A stretch of 64,000 bases of DNA, from contig CAMYLZ010000022.1 in assembly GCA_947259375.1 (NCBI GenBank), positions 62,001 through 126,000 of the forward strand. The letters run 5' to 3'. Positions 43,870 through 52,566 of the stretch are shown here, in pieces. The position numbers and the translations under genes are program-made. The notes under the pieces were generated by a model that did no database searches, was not told the origin of the DNA, and saw only the letters and a program-made list of their open reading frames with translations. Source of the DNA: an uncultured Parvularculaceae bacterium. Its GTDB lineage: Bacteria > Pseudomonadota > Alphaproteobacteria > Caulobacterales > Parvularculaceae. How positions within the stretch are numbered: position 1 is the stretch's first letter; each line of letters begins with the position of its first letter.

Positions 43870-46252
43870 AAGACGTCTCCTGAGTTTTCTTTGAAAGAAG
43901 AAATCGCGGCCGCAGAACTTTCACCAGCGCAGGCAGCACGGTCATGGACGCCATGAAAGCAACACTGACCGCGATCGCCACAAGCGATCCAAACTTCACC
44001 AACGGCGGAACATCGCTCGTCATCAAGACGCCGAATCCGCCGCCAACCGCAATGAAATTAAAGAAAAGCGCCCGCCCGGTTGTCGGATAAAGCTCCAGCA
44101 GCGCCGCGTCATCGAAACCTTTCGCGCGCACAATGTCGCGCAAGCGGTCGAGCGTGTGGATCGAGAAATCAATGCTGAGGCCGATCGCGATGGCCGAAAA
44201 CATGGACGTGCCAATGCCTAGCGGAATGCCCGTAAAACCCATGACTGCGTAGACGAACAAGACCGCAATCCCGACGGGCGCAGCGGCAATCAACCCTCCA
44301 ACAAATGATCGAAATACGACGATTGCGGTAATCAACACGGCCGTAAAGGATAATGCGACTGCCAGCATGGTGCTCTCTTCAATGCTGCGCAGCCAGTGAT
44401 AGTTGACATTCACGCGTCCCGTAACCGTGCCTGTAATGTCAGGCGAATTGAAGTGCTCGGCGATATACGCCTCGAGCGCCGGTACGATGATTTTATTATT
44501 CGTATACCGATCCGTGTCGGCAAAGCTGCGGACCAATGCCTGTCGATAATCATAATCGACTTCTTCTTCGAAATCCGTCGGATCGCCTGATGCATTATAC
44601 AGGAAAAATAGTTGGGCGATGAGATCTTTGTCATCTGGAATGACATAAGCCTCATCACGGCCTTCATTCACCGATTTATTCAATTGTTTCACATAGTCAA
44701 CAATTGAGACGGACCCATTGACATGCGGCAGGGTCTCCATGAATTCTTGCAAAGCTTCAATCCGACGCAAATTTTCCGGCAGATAGAGCCCGCCGGCGCC
44801 GGACGCTTCGACCAGCACATCGAGATAATAAGCGCCGTCCATCGTCTCATTGATCGCGATATCCGCTTTGTAGATCGGCTCCGTAGACTTGAAGTTCTCA
44901 ATCCGCGCGTCGTCCACCACAAGCTGCATGGCGCCAAGCAGGCCGACCGCGACGGCTGCAGCAGCAACGCTTAGCACGATCTGCGGCCGCGCTAACACGC
45001 CGCGACCGGAAAACCGCATCAGCCGCGCCGACAGATTGTCTTCGACATCGCCATTCTTCCGGATACGGAATGGCCATGCAATCCGTCTCGTTGGCCAAAG
45101 CGTCAAAAGGGCCGGCAACAATGTCATGGAATAGACAAGCGCAATCGCAACGCCAAGAGCGCCGAACAAGCCGAATGCACGCACAGGCGGCATCACGCTT
45201 GACGCCGCAAGCGCGAGGAACCCGGCGATTGTCGTAACGGTCGTCAGCGTCACAGGCCGCCACATGCGCGCCATTGCGGCCGCCACGGCCTCGCGCTTGC
45301 TCGCTTTAGGACGCGAACGCAGGACGTCATAATATTCGCTGACGATATGAATGGAGTCGGCGACGGCAATGCCGATGAGGTTGACCACCAGACCATTTGT
45401 GATGACGTAAAAACTCGTGCCGGAGGCCGCCATCGCGCCAAATGCACCGATAACGGAGGCAAGAACGACAAGGTTTGGAAGGATCGCGCCGCGCAGGCTC
45501 ATAAAGGCGACGGCCAGCACAATGGTGATGATAACGGCCGCCATTGGATTGAGGCGGCGCGCGTCCTGGTCAATATATGCCGACAGATACCCCGAAACAG
45601 CGCCCTCGCCGGCCACGTGCAACTCTACGGCGTTCGGCGTTTCAGCACCGGCGACAATGTCCATGATCGCATTATAGGCTTCAAGCTCCAAGGAATCGTC
45701 GATCAGCTCGGCGACGATGAGGGTCGCCGATCCATCGCGCGCCACGAGCATCCCCTGATACAAGGGAAATCTGTCAATGGCCGCCTTGATCTCGGCTGCC
45801 CGCGCCTCAGTTCCTATTGCAGCTTGGAAGTATTCCGCATCCCGATCAAGAAAACCGTCAACAATGATCCCGTCAATGACGCCGGCGATGTTGTTTTCGG
45901 TGGCAAGGCTGGTAACTCGCTCAGGGTCTACATATTCAAGGGCGCTGATTTCAGCCGTGAGGCGCTCGACTAGCGCCAGCGTCTCGGGATTGAAAACACC
46001 CCCGTCTCGCCTGTCGATAACCGCGAGCACGATCGGATCGCGCAGGCCGAAACTCTCCTCGACGCGCGCGCGATAAATCAAGGCTGGTGATGCCGGATCG
46101 ATGAATGCGTCGGCGGTCGTGTCCTTTGTCAATTTAGGCAAGAACGCCCCGGATATAACGATCAACACCGCAGAGACCGCAACAATCACCCAGTTGTACC
46201 GCAAAAATGACGCGAAGATTTTTTCCGCCGTCGGTTTCATCATGGCCGGCAC
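43841..46252 (-). CDS. MMPL/RND-type exporter with two SSD-like halves
   Basis: About 803-residue RND superfamily permease with 12 helices in two repeats, each an N-terminal helix, a periplasmic domain and five helices (for example NPMAAVIITIVLAVAFMSLR near 250 and IAAAPVGIAVLFVYAVMGF near 670). The GISVADSIH- and GLSIDFSIH-type helix-4 motifs (ADSIHIVSEYYD, IDFSIHTLDRL) carry proton-relay acids. GTG at 46252 is preferred because AGGAA lies 6 bases upstream; ATGs at 46282, 46243 and 46240 are alternatives. Family members move lipids or hydrophobic compounds. Divergent from a MarR gene. Confidence 0.85.
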   Translation of the reverse strand: MPAMMKPTAEKIFASFLRYNWVIVAVSAVLIVISGAFLPKLTKDTTADAFIDPASPALIYRARVEESFGLRDPIVLAVIDRRDGGVFNPETLALVERLTAEISALEYVDPERVTSLATENNIAGVIDGIIVDGFLDRDAEYFQAAIGTEARAAEIKAAIDRFPLYQGMLVARDGSATLIVAELIDDSLELEAYNAIMDIVAGAETPNAVELHVAGEGAVSGYLSAYIDQDARRLNPMAAVIITIVLAVAFMSLRGAILPNLVVLASVIGAFGAMAASGTSFYVITNGLVVNLIGIAVADSIHIVSEYYDVLRSRPKASKREAVAAAMARMWRPVTLTTVTTIAGFLALAASSVMPPVRAFGLFGALGVAIALVYSMTLLPALLTLWPTRRIAWPFRIRKNGDVEDNLSARLMRFSGRGVLARPQIVLSVAAAAVAVGLLGAMQLVVDDARIENFKSTEPIYKADIAINETMDGAYYLDVLVEASGAGGLYLPENLRRIEALQEFMETLPHVNGSVSIVDYVKQLNKSVNEGRDEAYVIPDDKDLIAQLFFLYNASGDPTDFEEEVDYDYRQALVRSFADTDRYTNNKIIVPALEAYIAEHFNSPDITGTVTGRVNVNYHWLRSIEESTMLAVALSFTAVLITAIVVFRSFVGGLIAAAPVGIAVLFVYAVMGFTGIPLGIGTSMFSAIAIGLSIDFSIHTLDRLRDIVRAKGFDDAALLELYPTTGRALFFNFIAVGGGFGVLMTSDVPPLVKFGSLVAIAVSVAFMASMTVLPALVKVLRPRFLLSKKTQETSYGEASSKMG

Positions 46253-46290
46253 GCTTTCTTCCTGCCAGGTCGGTAAGACCATTCGTTACT

Positions 46291-46302
46291 ACGATATATC
46301 GT
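46291..46302. promoter_or_regulatory. 12-bp palindrome in the MMPL/marR gap
   Basis: ACGATATATCGT is a perfect palindrome 39 bases upstream of the MMPL start. Its position between the divergent genes makes it a MarR operator candidate for the MMPL promoter. Confidence 0.5.
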
Positions 46303-46426
46303 GTATATGCACTTTGCTGAACTGGTCAAGTCTGATACTCTCGGAGGTGATGAAGCGGAAGCGCATCAAATCCCGGCGCGAGGCCGGGCAAACTATTGTA
46401 AATACGTGATTTTGATGTATATGCAC
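46302..46426. repeat. Direct repeat TGTATATGCAC flanking the MMPL/marR promoters
   Basis: The 11-mer TGTATATGCAC occurs twice in the same orientation, at 46302-46312 and 46416-46426, one copy near each divergent gene. The downstream copy is part of a larger inverted repeat at 46419-46432. Two copies of one sequence near each start fit recognition by the same MarR dimer at both promoters. Confidence 0.55.
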
Positions 46427-46432
46427 GCATAT
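46419..46432. promoter_or_regulatory. MarR operator candidate overlapping the marR start
   Basis: ATATGC and GCATAT are exact arms around AC, and the site ends inside the marR start codon (ATG at 46431). Binding there would block translation-proximal transcription, the usual MarR autorepression arrangement. Confidence 0.6.
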
Positions 46433-46880
46433 GAAAGCTGATGAGATTTACGAGGATGTGATCGGGCGCTGCACGGCTGTCCGCACATTGAGAGCCGCGC
46501 GCGTCGTGACGCGGCTTTACGAAGACGCATTGCGCGAAGTTGATCTCACCATCACGCAATTCACGCTGCTGGTTACTATCGGCCGGGCCAAACCAGAATC
46601 CATCTCAAAAATCGGCGAATATTTGTCTATCGACCGCACGACGCTGTCGCGAAACCTCAAGCCCCTTGAGAAAGCCGGTTTCGTTACCCGCGGCGCGGAG
46701 GGTGAAGGGCGGCGGCGCGAAGTACGGCTCACGCGCGCCGGCCTGACGAAGCTGAAACAGGCCTATCCGGTGTGGCTAACGGTTCAAAATCGCGTCGAAA
46801 AAGAGCTCGGCGGTGACGAGGTCGATGATATCGCCGTCGCGCTTCACCGCCTGCACTCTGTAGAAAGCATTCTGCATTAG
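46431..46880 (+). CDS. MarR family transcriptional regulator
   Basis: 149-residue winged-helix repressor. A dimerisation helix (RTLRAARVVTRLYEDALRE), the HTH with SISKIGEYLSIDRTTLSRNL near 60-80, the wing GAEGEGRRREVRLTRAG and C-terminal dimer helices match MarR throughout. Ligand unknown, but the divergent MMPL exporter suggests sensing a hydrophobic or phenolic compound that the exporter removes. No Shine-Dalgarno is apparent; the upstream region is taken up by the palindrome. Confidence 0.9.
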   Translation: MKADEIYEDVIGRCTAVRTLRAARVVTRLYEDALREVDLTITQFTLLVTIGRAKPESISKIGEYLSIDRTTLSRNLKPLEKAGFVTRGAEGEGRRREVRLTRAGLTKLKQAYPVWLTVQNRVEKELGGDEVDDIAVALHRLHSVESILH

Positions 46881-47077
46881 TTCGATTTTTTTGTCACACT
46901 CCCCTGTCTTCCCATCGCTCAAACCACGCCGGCGCAGCCGACCACCCGCTCTATTTCGACCAGCGCGACGGCGTCTGACGCGCGCGCCGCTACTCTGTCG
47001 GCTATGGTCCTGCGTCTAATCGAAACAGATAATCCGCGCTCCGCATGCGCCGGAACGGCCGCCGCAAATAGCGTTGT

Positions 47078-47974
47078 TTAACCGCTGATTGCGTCTTTGT
47101 TGCTCAAGAACGCGTCAATCAACGCCCGTAGCATCGGCGTCATTCGATCATGTCGCCAGACGAGGTCCAGCATTGGCGCATGCCCGAAGCCATTGACGGG
47201 CCGCATTACCAAGCCCGCCGGCAGCTCGCCAACTGCATAGGATACTGACAGGCAAAGCCCAATGCCGTTTGCCGCCAGTTCGACGCCAATCATTGGATCT
47301 TGCGTGTGATAGGCGATCTCCGCGCGCTGCGCCCCCGCCTCGATCGCACTGATGATTGCGTCATAAAGTTCCGGATTTAAACGCCGTACAAAGAATATTA
47401 ATGGGTCATCGCCGAGGTCCGCCGGCGTCAGATCGCCCTTAGCGGCGAGCCGATGACCTTCAGGCATGATCAACATCCAATGCCCGCGCCGAAACGCTCT
47501 CGCAACGAGATTTTGTTCCGTAACCGGAACGCGTGCGACGCCTAGGTCAATTTTTCCATCCGCCACTGCGCCAGCCGTTTCAAAGGTGTTTACTTCGACC
47601 ATGCTGACTTTCGCTTGCGGATGTTGCGCGCGCATGGCCGCCAGGACGCTCAGAAGGAATGATCGGAAAAAGAACTCCGGCATGCCGAGACGGATATGGT
47701 CTTCGGCCGCGCGTTGCGCTTCGCGAAACTCGGCCTCGAGTTCAACCGACGCATCAATCAGCGCCCGCGCCCGGTCCATACAGGCGACCGTCGCCGATGT
47801 CGGTTCGACCCCGTGGGCTTCCCGCCGAAACAGGGCCACGCCCAAGCGCGCTTCAAGATCCTGAATCTGCTTGGTCAGCGCTGGCTGGCTAATACTCAGC
47901 CGTTTGGCCGCGCGCCGGAAATTCAGCTCTTCCGCCAGGGCGAGGAACGAGCGCCATAATCGAAGTTCTATCAT
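47078..47974 (-). CDS. LysR family transcriptional regulator
   Basis: 298-residue LTTR. The N-terminal HTH (LRLWRSFLALAEELNFRRAA, SQPALTKQIQDLEARLGVAL, about 3-58) and a C-terminal periplasmic-binding-like effector domain are complete. It is divergent from the RND pump operon across 162 bases, like MexT beside MexEF-OprN, and a perfect T-N11-A palindrome abuts its start. It probably activates the pump in response to an aromatic or electrophilic compound; the inducer is unknown. Confidence 0.92.
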   Translation of the reverse strand: MIELRLWRSFLALAEELNFRRAAKRLSISQPALTKQIQDLEARLGVALFRREAHGVEPTSATVACMDRARALIDASVELEAEFREAQRAAEDHIRLGMPEFFFRSFLLSVLAAMRAQHPQAKVSMVEVNTFETAGAVADGKIDLGVARVPVTEQNLVARAFRRGHWMLIMPEGHRLAAKGDLTPADLGDDPLIFFVRRLNPELYDAIISAIEAGAQRAEIAYHTQDPMIGVELAANGIGLCLSVSYAVGELPAGLVMRPVNGFGHAPMLDLVWRHDRMTPMLRALIDAFLSNKDAISG

Positions 47975-47976
47975 CG

Positions 47977-47997
47977 GCGATAACCTACCGTTATCGC
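47977..47997. promoter_or_regulatory. LysR-type operator in the lysR/RND gap
   Basis: GCGATAA-N7-TTATCGC, with perfect 7-base arms, contains the LTTR core T-N11-A (T at 47981, A at 47993). It lies 3 bases upstream of the lysR start codon and 140 bases before the RND adaptor start, the standard recognition-site position for autoregulation and divergent activation. Confidence 0.75.
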
Positions 47998-48136
47998 AAC
48001 ATCACAAGCAACGATTAGAAAACCGGCGCCCTGCGGTCGATATATGTCGCAATGCAACATGCCCGGGGGTTCCCTGCCGCGACGATCAACGCCCGCCTCG
48101 CCCCGTCCCCGCCGCAACCGTTTGAGAAAATACGTT

Positions 48137-49348
48137 ATGAGTCTTTCGAAAGAGAAATCCACCGCCCCCCGGCTCCGTGTTGTGCTGTTGGCCGCCACGG
48201 CCTTTGTGTTTGTCGCTGCCGGCGCCGGCCGCTTCATGACAACAGATGCGGCCGAGGCTGGCTCAAATCAAGACGCGCCGCCCGCCCCGATTGTGACAGT
48301 CGCCAATCCAGCGGTGAACCGGATTATCGAATGGGACGAATTCACGGGCCGTTTCGCGGCGGTCGATGACGTAGAGGTTCGAGCGCGCGTTTCCGGATAT
48401 CTCGAAGAGGTCGCGTTCGAGGACGGTAAGATTGTTAAAAAGGGTGACCTCCTATTCCGGATCGATCCGCGGCCTTTCGAGGCGGCGCTTGCCGCTGCAA
48501 AAGCAGATCTCGCCGGCGCCGAAGCGGAATTGATAAACGCCATCGCCGAGAACGAACGCGGTCAACGCTTATTGGCGCGCTCGGCGCTAAGCCAGGAAGA
48601 CGCGGACCGGCGCACCCGCGCGCTTGGCCAGGCACGCGCCGCGCAAGCCGCCGCCAAAGCGCGCGTCGATCGAGCGGCGCTCGACGTCGAGTTTACGGAA
48701 ATTCGCGCGCCGATCACCGGCCGCATCAGCGACAATTTCGTCAGTCACGGCAATTTGATCGTTGGCGGCGCGCAAGGCGGCTCCGTTCTGACCACCATTG
48801 TTTCGCTTGATCCGATCTATTTCGATTTCACTGCAAGCGAAGCGGACTACCTGAAATATATTCGTATTACCGACAAAGGCGCCCAAGCCGGCCTGCAAGG
48901 CAGCGCAAGCCCCGTCTTCGCGAAACTGATCGACGAAGACGCGTTCGCTCGCGAAGGCGCATTGAGTTTTGTCGATAACCGCCTTGATCCTTCGACCGGC
49001 ACCATGCGAGGCCGTGCGACCTTTGCAAATCCGGACGGGGTCTTGTCGCCGGGCATGTTCGGCCGGCTGAAGATCGCCGCTTCGGGCGAATACGAGGCGC
49101 TGATAATTCCGGACAGCGCCGTGCAGACAGATCAGGGCGAAAAATTCGTCTGGGTGGCAAGCAAAGGCAATATCGCCGAGCGGCGTGTCGTTGATCTCGG
49201 GCCAATCATGAAAACCGGGCGCGTTGTGCGTTCGGGGCTCGCCGCCAGTGACAAAGTCATCGTCAGCGGCGGACAATTTGTGATGGCCGGTGCGCCAGTC
49301 GCGCCGCAAGGCGTAGGTGATCGCATCGCGCAACTCACCAATCAGTAG
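48137..49348 (+). CDS. RND efflux periplasmic adaptor (MexE/AcrA type)
   Basis: 403-residue membrane fusion protein. Residues 12-35 form the signal or anchor segment, then barrel-sandwich (lipoyl) halves around a coiled-coil hairpin (about 110-185, rich in Ala, Glu and Arg), beta-barrel and membrane-proximal domains. SGYLEEVAFEDGKIVKKGD and FRIDPRPFEAALAAAKADL mark the first lipoyl half. The ATG at 48137 is chosen for the hydrophobic N terminus, with GAGA about 11 bases upstream; the frame is open further upstream. No lipobox cysteine is seen. It is followed by the pump gene after 33 bases. Confidence 0.92.
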   Translation: MSLSKEKSTAPRLRVVLLAATAFVFVAAGAGRFMTTDAAEAGSNQDAPPAPIVTVANPAVNRIIEWDEFTGRFAAVDDVEVRARVSGYLEEVAFEDGKIVKKGDLLFRIDPRPFEAALAAAKADLAGAEAELINAIAENERGQRLLARSALSQEDADRRTRALGQARAAQAAAKARVDRAALDVEFTEIRAPITGRISDNFVSHGNLIVGGAQGGSVLTTIVSLDPIYFDFTASEADYLKYIRITDKGAQAGLQGSASPVFAKLIDEDAFAREGALSFVDNRLDPSTGTMRGRATFANPDGVLSPGMFGRLKIAASGEYEALIIPDSAVQTDQGEKFVWVASKGNIAERRVVDLGPIMKTGRVVRSGLAASDKVIVSGGQFVMAGAPVAPQGVGDRIAQLTNQ

Positions 49349-49381
49349 CGCGCCAGGCCGGCCAAAGGGGGAACCCGAGCC

Positions 49382-52300
49382 ATGAAATTCTCTCACTATT
49401 TCATCGAACGCCCGATATTCGCCGCCGTCATCTGGACGATCGTGGTGCTCGTTGGTGCATTGTCTTTTTCTTCGCTGCCCGTCGCTCAGTATCCGGATAT
49501 TGCGCCCCCAACCGTACAAGTTAGCGCTACCTATCCCGGCGCCTCGGCGGAAACCGTTGCGGAGACCGTCGCCGCGACAATCGAAGAGGAAATCAACGGC
49601 GTGGAGGGGATGCTTTATATCACCTCGCAGTCGACATCCGCCGGAACCGCGACGATCACCGTCACCTTTGAACCGGGCACGGATCTCGACACCGCCCAGG
49701 TGCTCGTCCAGAATCGCGTCGCCCTTGCCGAACCGCGCCTGCCCGAACAGGTGCGCCGCCTCGGCGTTTCAACCATCAAGGCCAACCCCGACGCGCTGAT
49801 GGTTGTCCATCTTTATTCGCCCAATGACAGCCGCGACCAGCTTTACATTTCCAACTATGCCCGTTTGCAGATGCGCGATCAGCTGCAACGCATTGAAGGC
49901 GTCGGCCAAATCCAGATGTTCGGCTTTCGTGAATACGCCATGCGGGTTTGGATCGACCCCGAGCGCGCGGCAAGTTTCAACCTGACTGGCGGCGACATCG
50001 TTCGCGCGTTGCGCGGCCAAAACGTCGAAGTCGCTGGCGGCGTACTCGACCAGCCCCCGGGAGACGCGCAAGGCGCGTTTGAAATCAGCGTCAGGACGCT
50101 TGGCCGCCTGAGCGAGCCTTCGGAATTCGAAGACATCATCGTCAAAACTGGCGAAGACGGCGGCCAGGTCCGCATCCGGGATGTGGCGCGCGTTGAGCTC
50201 GGCGCGCGCGATTATTCAACCACGGCCAAGCTCGACGGCAGACCGGCGCTCGCCATGCTGTTCAACCAACAGCCTGGATCGAACGCGCTCGAGACAGCTG
50301 AAAACGTCAAATCCGCAATCGAGGAAATGTCGCGCGCCTTTCCGAAAGGCCTTGCTTACGACATTATTTGGAACCCGACCGAATATATTTCAGAATCCAT
50401 CCACGAAGTCGAGAAGACCATCCTTGAAGCGGTCATTCTGGTGTCGCTGGTGGTGTTTGTTTTCATGCAAAGTCTGCGGGCGTCGCTTATCCCGATCGTC
50501 GCCATTCCGATTTCGCTGATCGGCGCCTTTGCGGTAATGCAGGCGCTTGGCTTTTCCATAAACACGCTGTCAATGTTCGGCCTTGTGCTGGCCATCGGCA
50601 TTGTCGTCGACGACGCCATTGTCGTGGTCGAAAATGTCGAACGGAAAATCCACGAAGGGCTGACGCCGAGAGACGCCGCCCACGCAACCATGGACGAGGT
50701 CGGCGGCGCGCTCATTTCGATCGCGCTGGTCCTATCAGCGGTATTTATCCCGACCGCATTCCTTGAAGGCATTTCTGGCGAATTTTATCGCCAGTTCGCC
50801 GTCACCGTCGCCTCGGCGACTATTATCTCCGCAGGGGTTTCGCTGACATTGTCGCCCGCGCTGGCCGCGCTTTTGCTGAAGCCGAAAAAGAACGCTGGCG
50901 CTCTCAAGCCATGGGAACGCCCGTTAGCAGTCTTTTTCAGGAAGTTCGACGCCGGGTTTACTGCTGTTTCCAGCAGCTATGCCAGCCTTGTGCGGCGCCT
51001 CGGGCGCATGACCGCGATTGTCATTGCGGTCTATGCCGGCCTGACCGGCCTTGCATTGTTCGAATTCAACGCCGCACCGAAAGGGTTCATCCCGCCGGTC
51101 GACCAGAATTACGTCATCACGGTCATTCAACTTCCGCCCGGCGCTTCGTTGACCCGGACGGAAGAGGTGATGGATCGTGTAATTAAACAGGGCCTTGCCC
51201 ACCCGCATGTTCGCCACGCCGCCGCTTTTGCCGGCCTCAACGGCGCCACTTTCACCACTGCATCCAATTCTGCAGCTGTCTTCTTTCCGCTAACGGATGT
51301 AAAAGAGCGCCTCAAAAAAGGCTATGACGTCAATCGCGTCTTGGGCGATTTGCGCCAGACCTTCGCCGCCAATCGCGACGCATTCATTCTCGTGGTCCCG
51401 CCGCCGCCAGTGCGCGGCATCGGCAATGCGGGCGGCTTCAAAGGCTATGTGCAGGACCGTGCGGGGCTCGGCTATCAAGCGCTTGAAGGACAGACCTGGG
51501 CGCTAGCCGGCACCGCCAATCTGGATCCGGCCGCGACCTCCGTGTTTACAATTTTCGACACCAAGACCCCGCAACTTTTCACCGACATCGACCGGGTGAA
51601 AGCCGAGCAGCTTGGCGTCTCCGTCGATGATGTATTCGAAACACTGGAGGTCTATCTGGGCTCCGCCTATGTCAACGACTTCAACGCATTCGGCCGCACC
51701 TTCCGTGTGACCGCGCAAGCTGACGAAAAATATCGCAAAACGCCGGATGATATTGCGCGCTTGCGCGCCCGCAATGTCCACGGCGATATGACGCCTCTCG
51801 GCTCTATCGCGACATTTGAAAACATCACGGGCCCGAATCGCGTCGCCCGCTACAATCTCTATCCTGCGGCCGCGCTGCAAGGCGATATTACGCTAGGCCA
51901 TTCGACAGGCGAGGCGCTGGATGCCGTTGAAGAACTCGCGGACGGTATGCTCGCGCCCGGCTTCGGCTTTGAATGGACGGAACTCTCCTTGCAGGAACGA
52001 TTGGCGACCGGCACAGCGACGATCGCGTTCATTCTCGCGGTTGTGTTCGTATTCCTCCTTCTGGCCGCGCAATATGAAAGCTTCACGCTGCCGCTGGCCG
52101 TTATTTTGATCGTGCCGATGTCCTTGTTTGCCTCGATCACCGGCGTCCTGATGCGCGGTTTCGATGTAAACATTCTCGTTCAGATCGGGTTTGTGGTGCT
52201 TATCGGTCTCGCCGCCAAAAACGCGATCTTGATCGTTGAGTTTGCAAAGCAACGCCATGACGCCGGAAAGTCCCTTCACGAGGCAGCCGTAGAAGCTGCG

Positions 52301-52564
52301 CAATTGCGTTTGCGCCCGATCGTGATGACATCGTTTGCTTTCATTTCCGGCGTTGTGCCGCTGATGATCGCTTCCGGCGCGGGCTATGAGATGCGCCAGT
52401 CGCTCGGGACAGCCGTTTTCTTTGGCATGCTCGGCGTGACTCTATTCGGCCTACTCTTCACACCAGTCTTTTACATTGCCGTCGGCGCGTCTGGTGAAAA
52501 GCTTCGCACGCTTTTCACAAACCGATCCGCATCCGGCAAAGCCGAATTGACAGAGGGGAAATAG
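49382..52564 (+). CDS. RND multidrug efflux permease (HAE1, MexF/OqxB type)
   Basis: 1060-residue inner-membrane proton antiporter with 12 helices and two large periplasmic loops. FIERPIFAAVIWTIVVLVGA at the N terminus, PVAQYPDIAPPTVQVSATYP, the helix-4 acids in GIVVDDAIVVVENVER, and the C-terminal AAKNAILIVEFAKQRHD are HAE1 family marks. The sequence PVRGIGNAGGFKGYVQDR is of the MexF/OqxB branch, whose members export chloramphenicol, quinolones and similar compounds. Substrates here are inferred from family only. Gap to the outer-membrane gene is 2 bases. Confidence 0.95.
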   Translation: MKFSHYFIERPIFAAVIWTIVVLVGALSFSSLPVAQYPDIAPPTVQVSATYPGASAETVAETVAATIEEEINGVEGMLYITSQSTSAGTATITVTFEPGTDLDTAQVLVQNRVALAEPRLPEQVRRLGVSTIKANPDALMVVHLYSPNDSRDQLYISNYARLQMRDQLQRIEGVGQIQMFGFREYAMRVWIDPERAASFNLTGGDIVRALRGQNVEVAGGVLDQPPGDAQGAFEISVRTLGRLSEPSEFEDIIVKTGEDGGQVRIRDVARVELGARDYSTTAKLDGRPALAMLFNQQPGSNALETAENVKSAIEEMSRAFPKGLAYDIIWNPTEYISESIHEVEKTILEAVILVSLVVFVFMQSLRASLIPIVAIPISLIGAFAVMQALGFSINTLSMFGLVLAIGIVVDDAIVVVENVERKIHEGLTPRDAAHATMDEVGGALISIALVLSAVFIPTAFLEGISGEFYRQFAVTVASATIISAGVSLTLSPALAALLLKPKKNAGALKPWERPLAVFFRKFDAGFTAVSSSYASLVRRLGRMTAIVIAVYAGLTGLALFEFNAAPKGFIPPVDQNYVITVIQLPPGASLTRTEEVMDRVIKQGLAHPHVRHAAAFAGLNGATFTTASNSAAVFFPLTDVKERLKKGYDVNRVLGDLRQTFAANRDAFILVVPPPPVRGIGNAGGFKGYVQDRAGLGYQALEGQTWALAGTANLDPAATSVFTIFDTKTPQLFTDIDRVKAEQLGVSVDDVFETLEVYLGSAYVNDFNAFGRTFRVTAQADEKYRKTPDDIARLRARNVHGDMTPLGSIATFENITGPNRVARYNLYPAAALQGDITLGHSTGEALDAVEELADGMLAPGFGFEWTELSLQERLATGTATIAFILAVVFVFLLLAAQYESFTLPLAVILIVPMSLFASITGVLMRGFDVNILVQIGFVVLIGLAAKNAILIVEFAKQRHDAGKSLHEAAVEAAQLRLRPIVMTSFAFISGVVPLMIASGAGYEMRQSLGTAVFFGMLGVTLFGLLFTPVFYIAVGASGEKLRTLFTNRSASGKAELTEGK

Positions 52565-52566
52565 CC

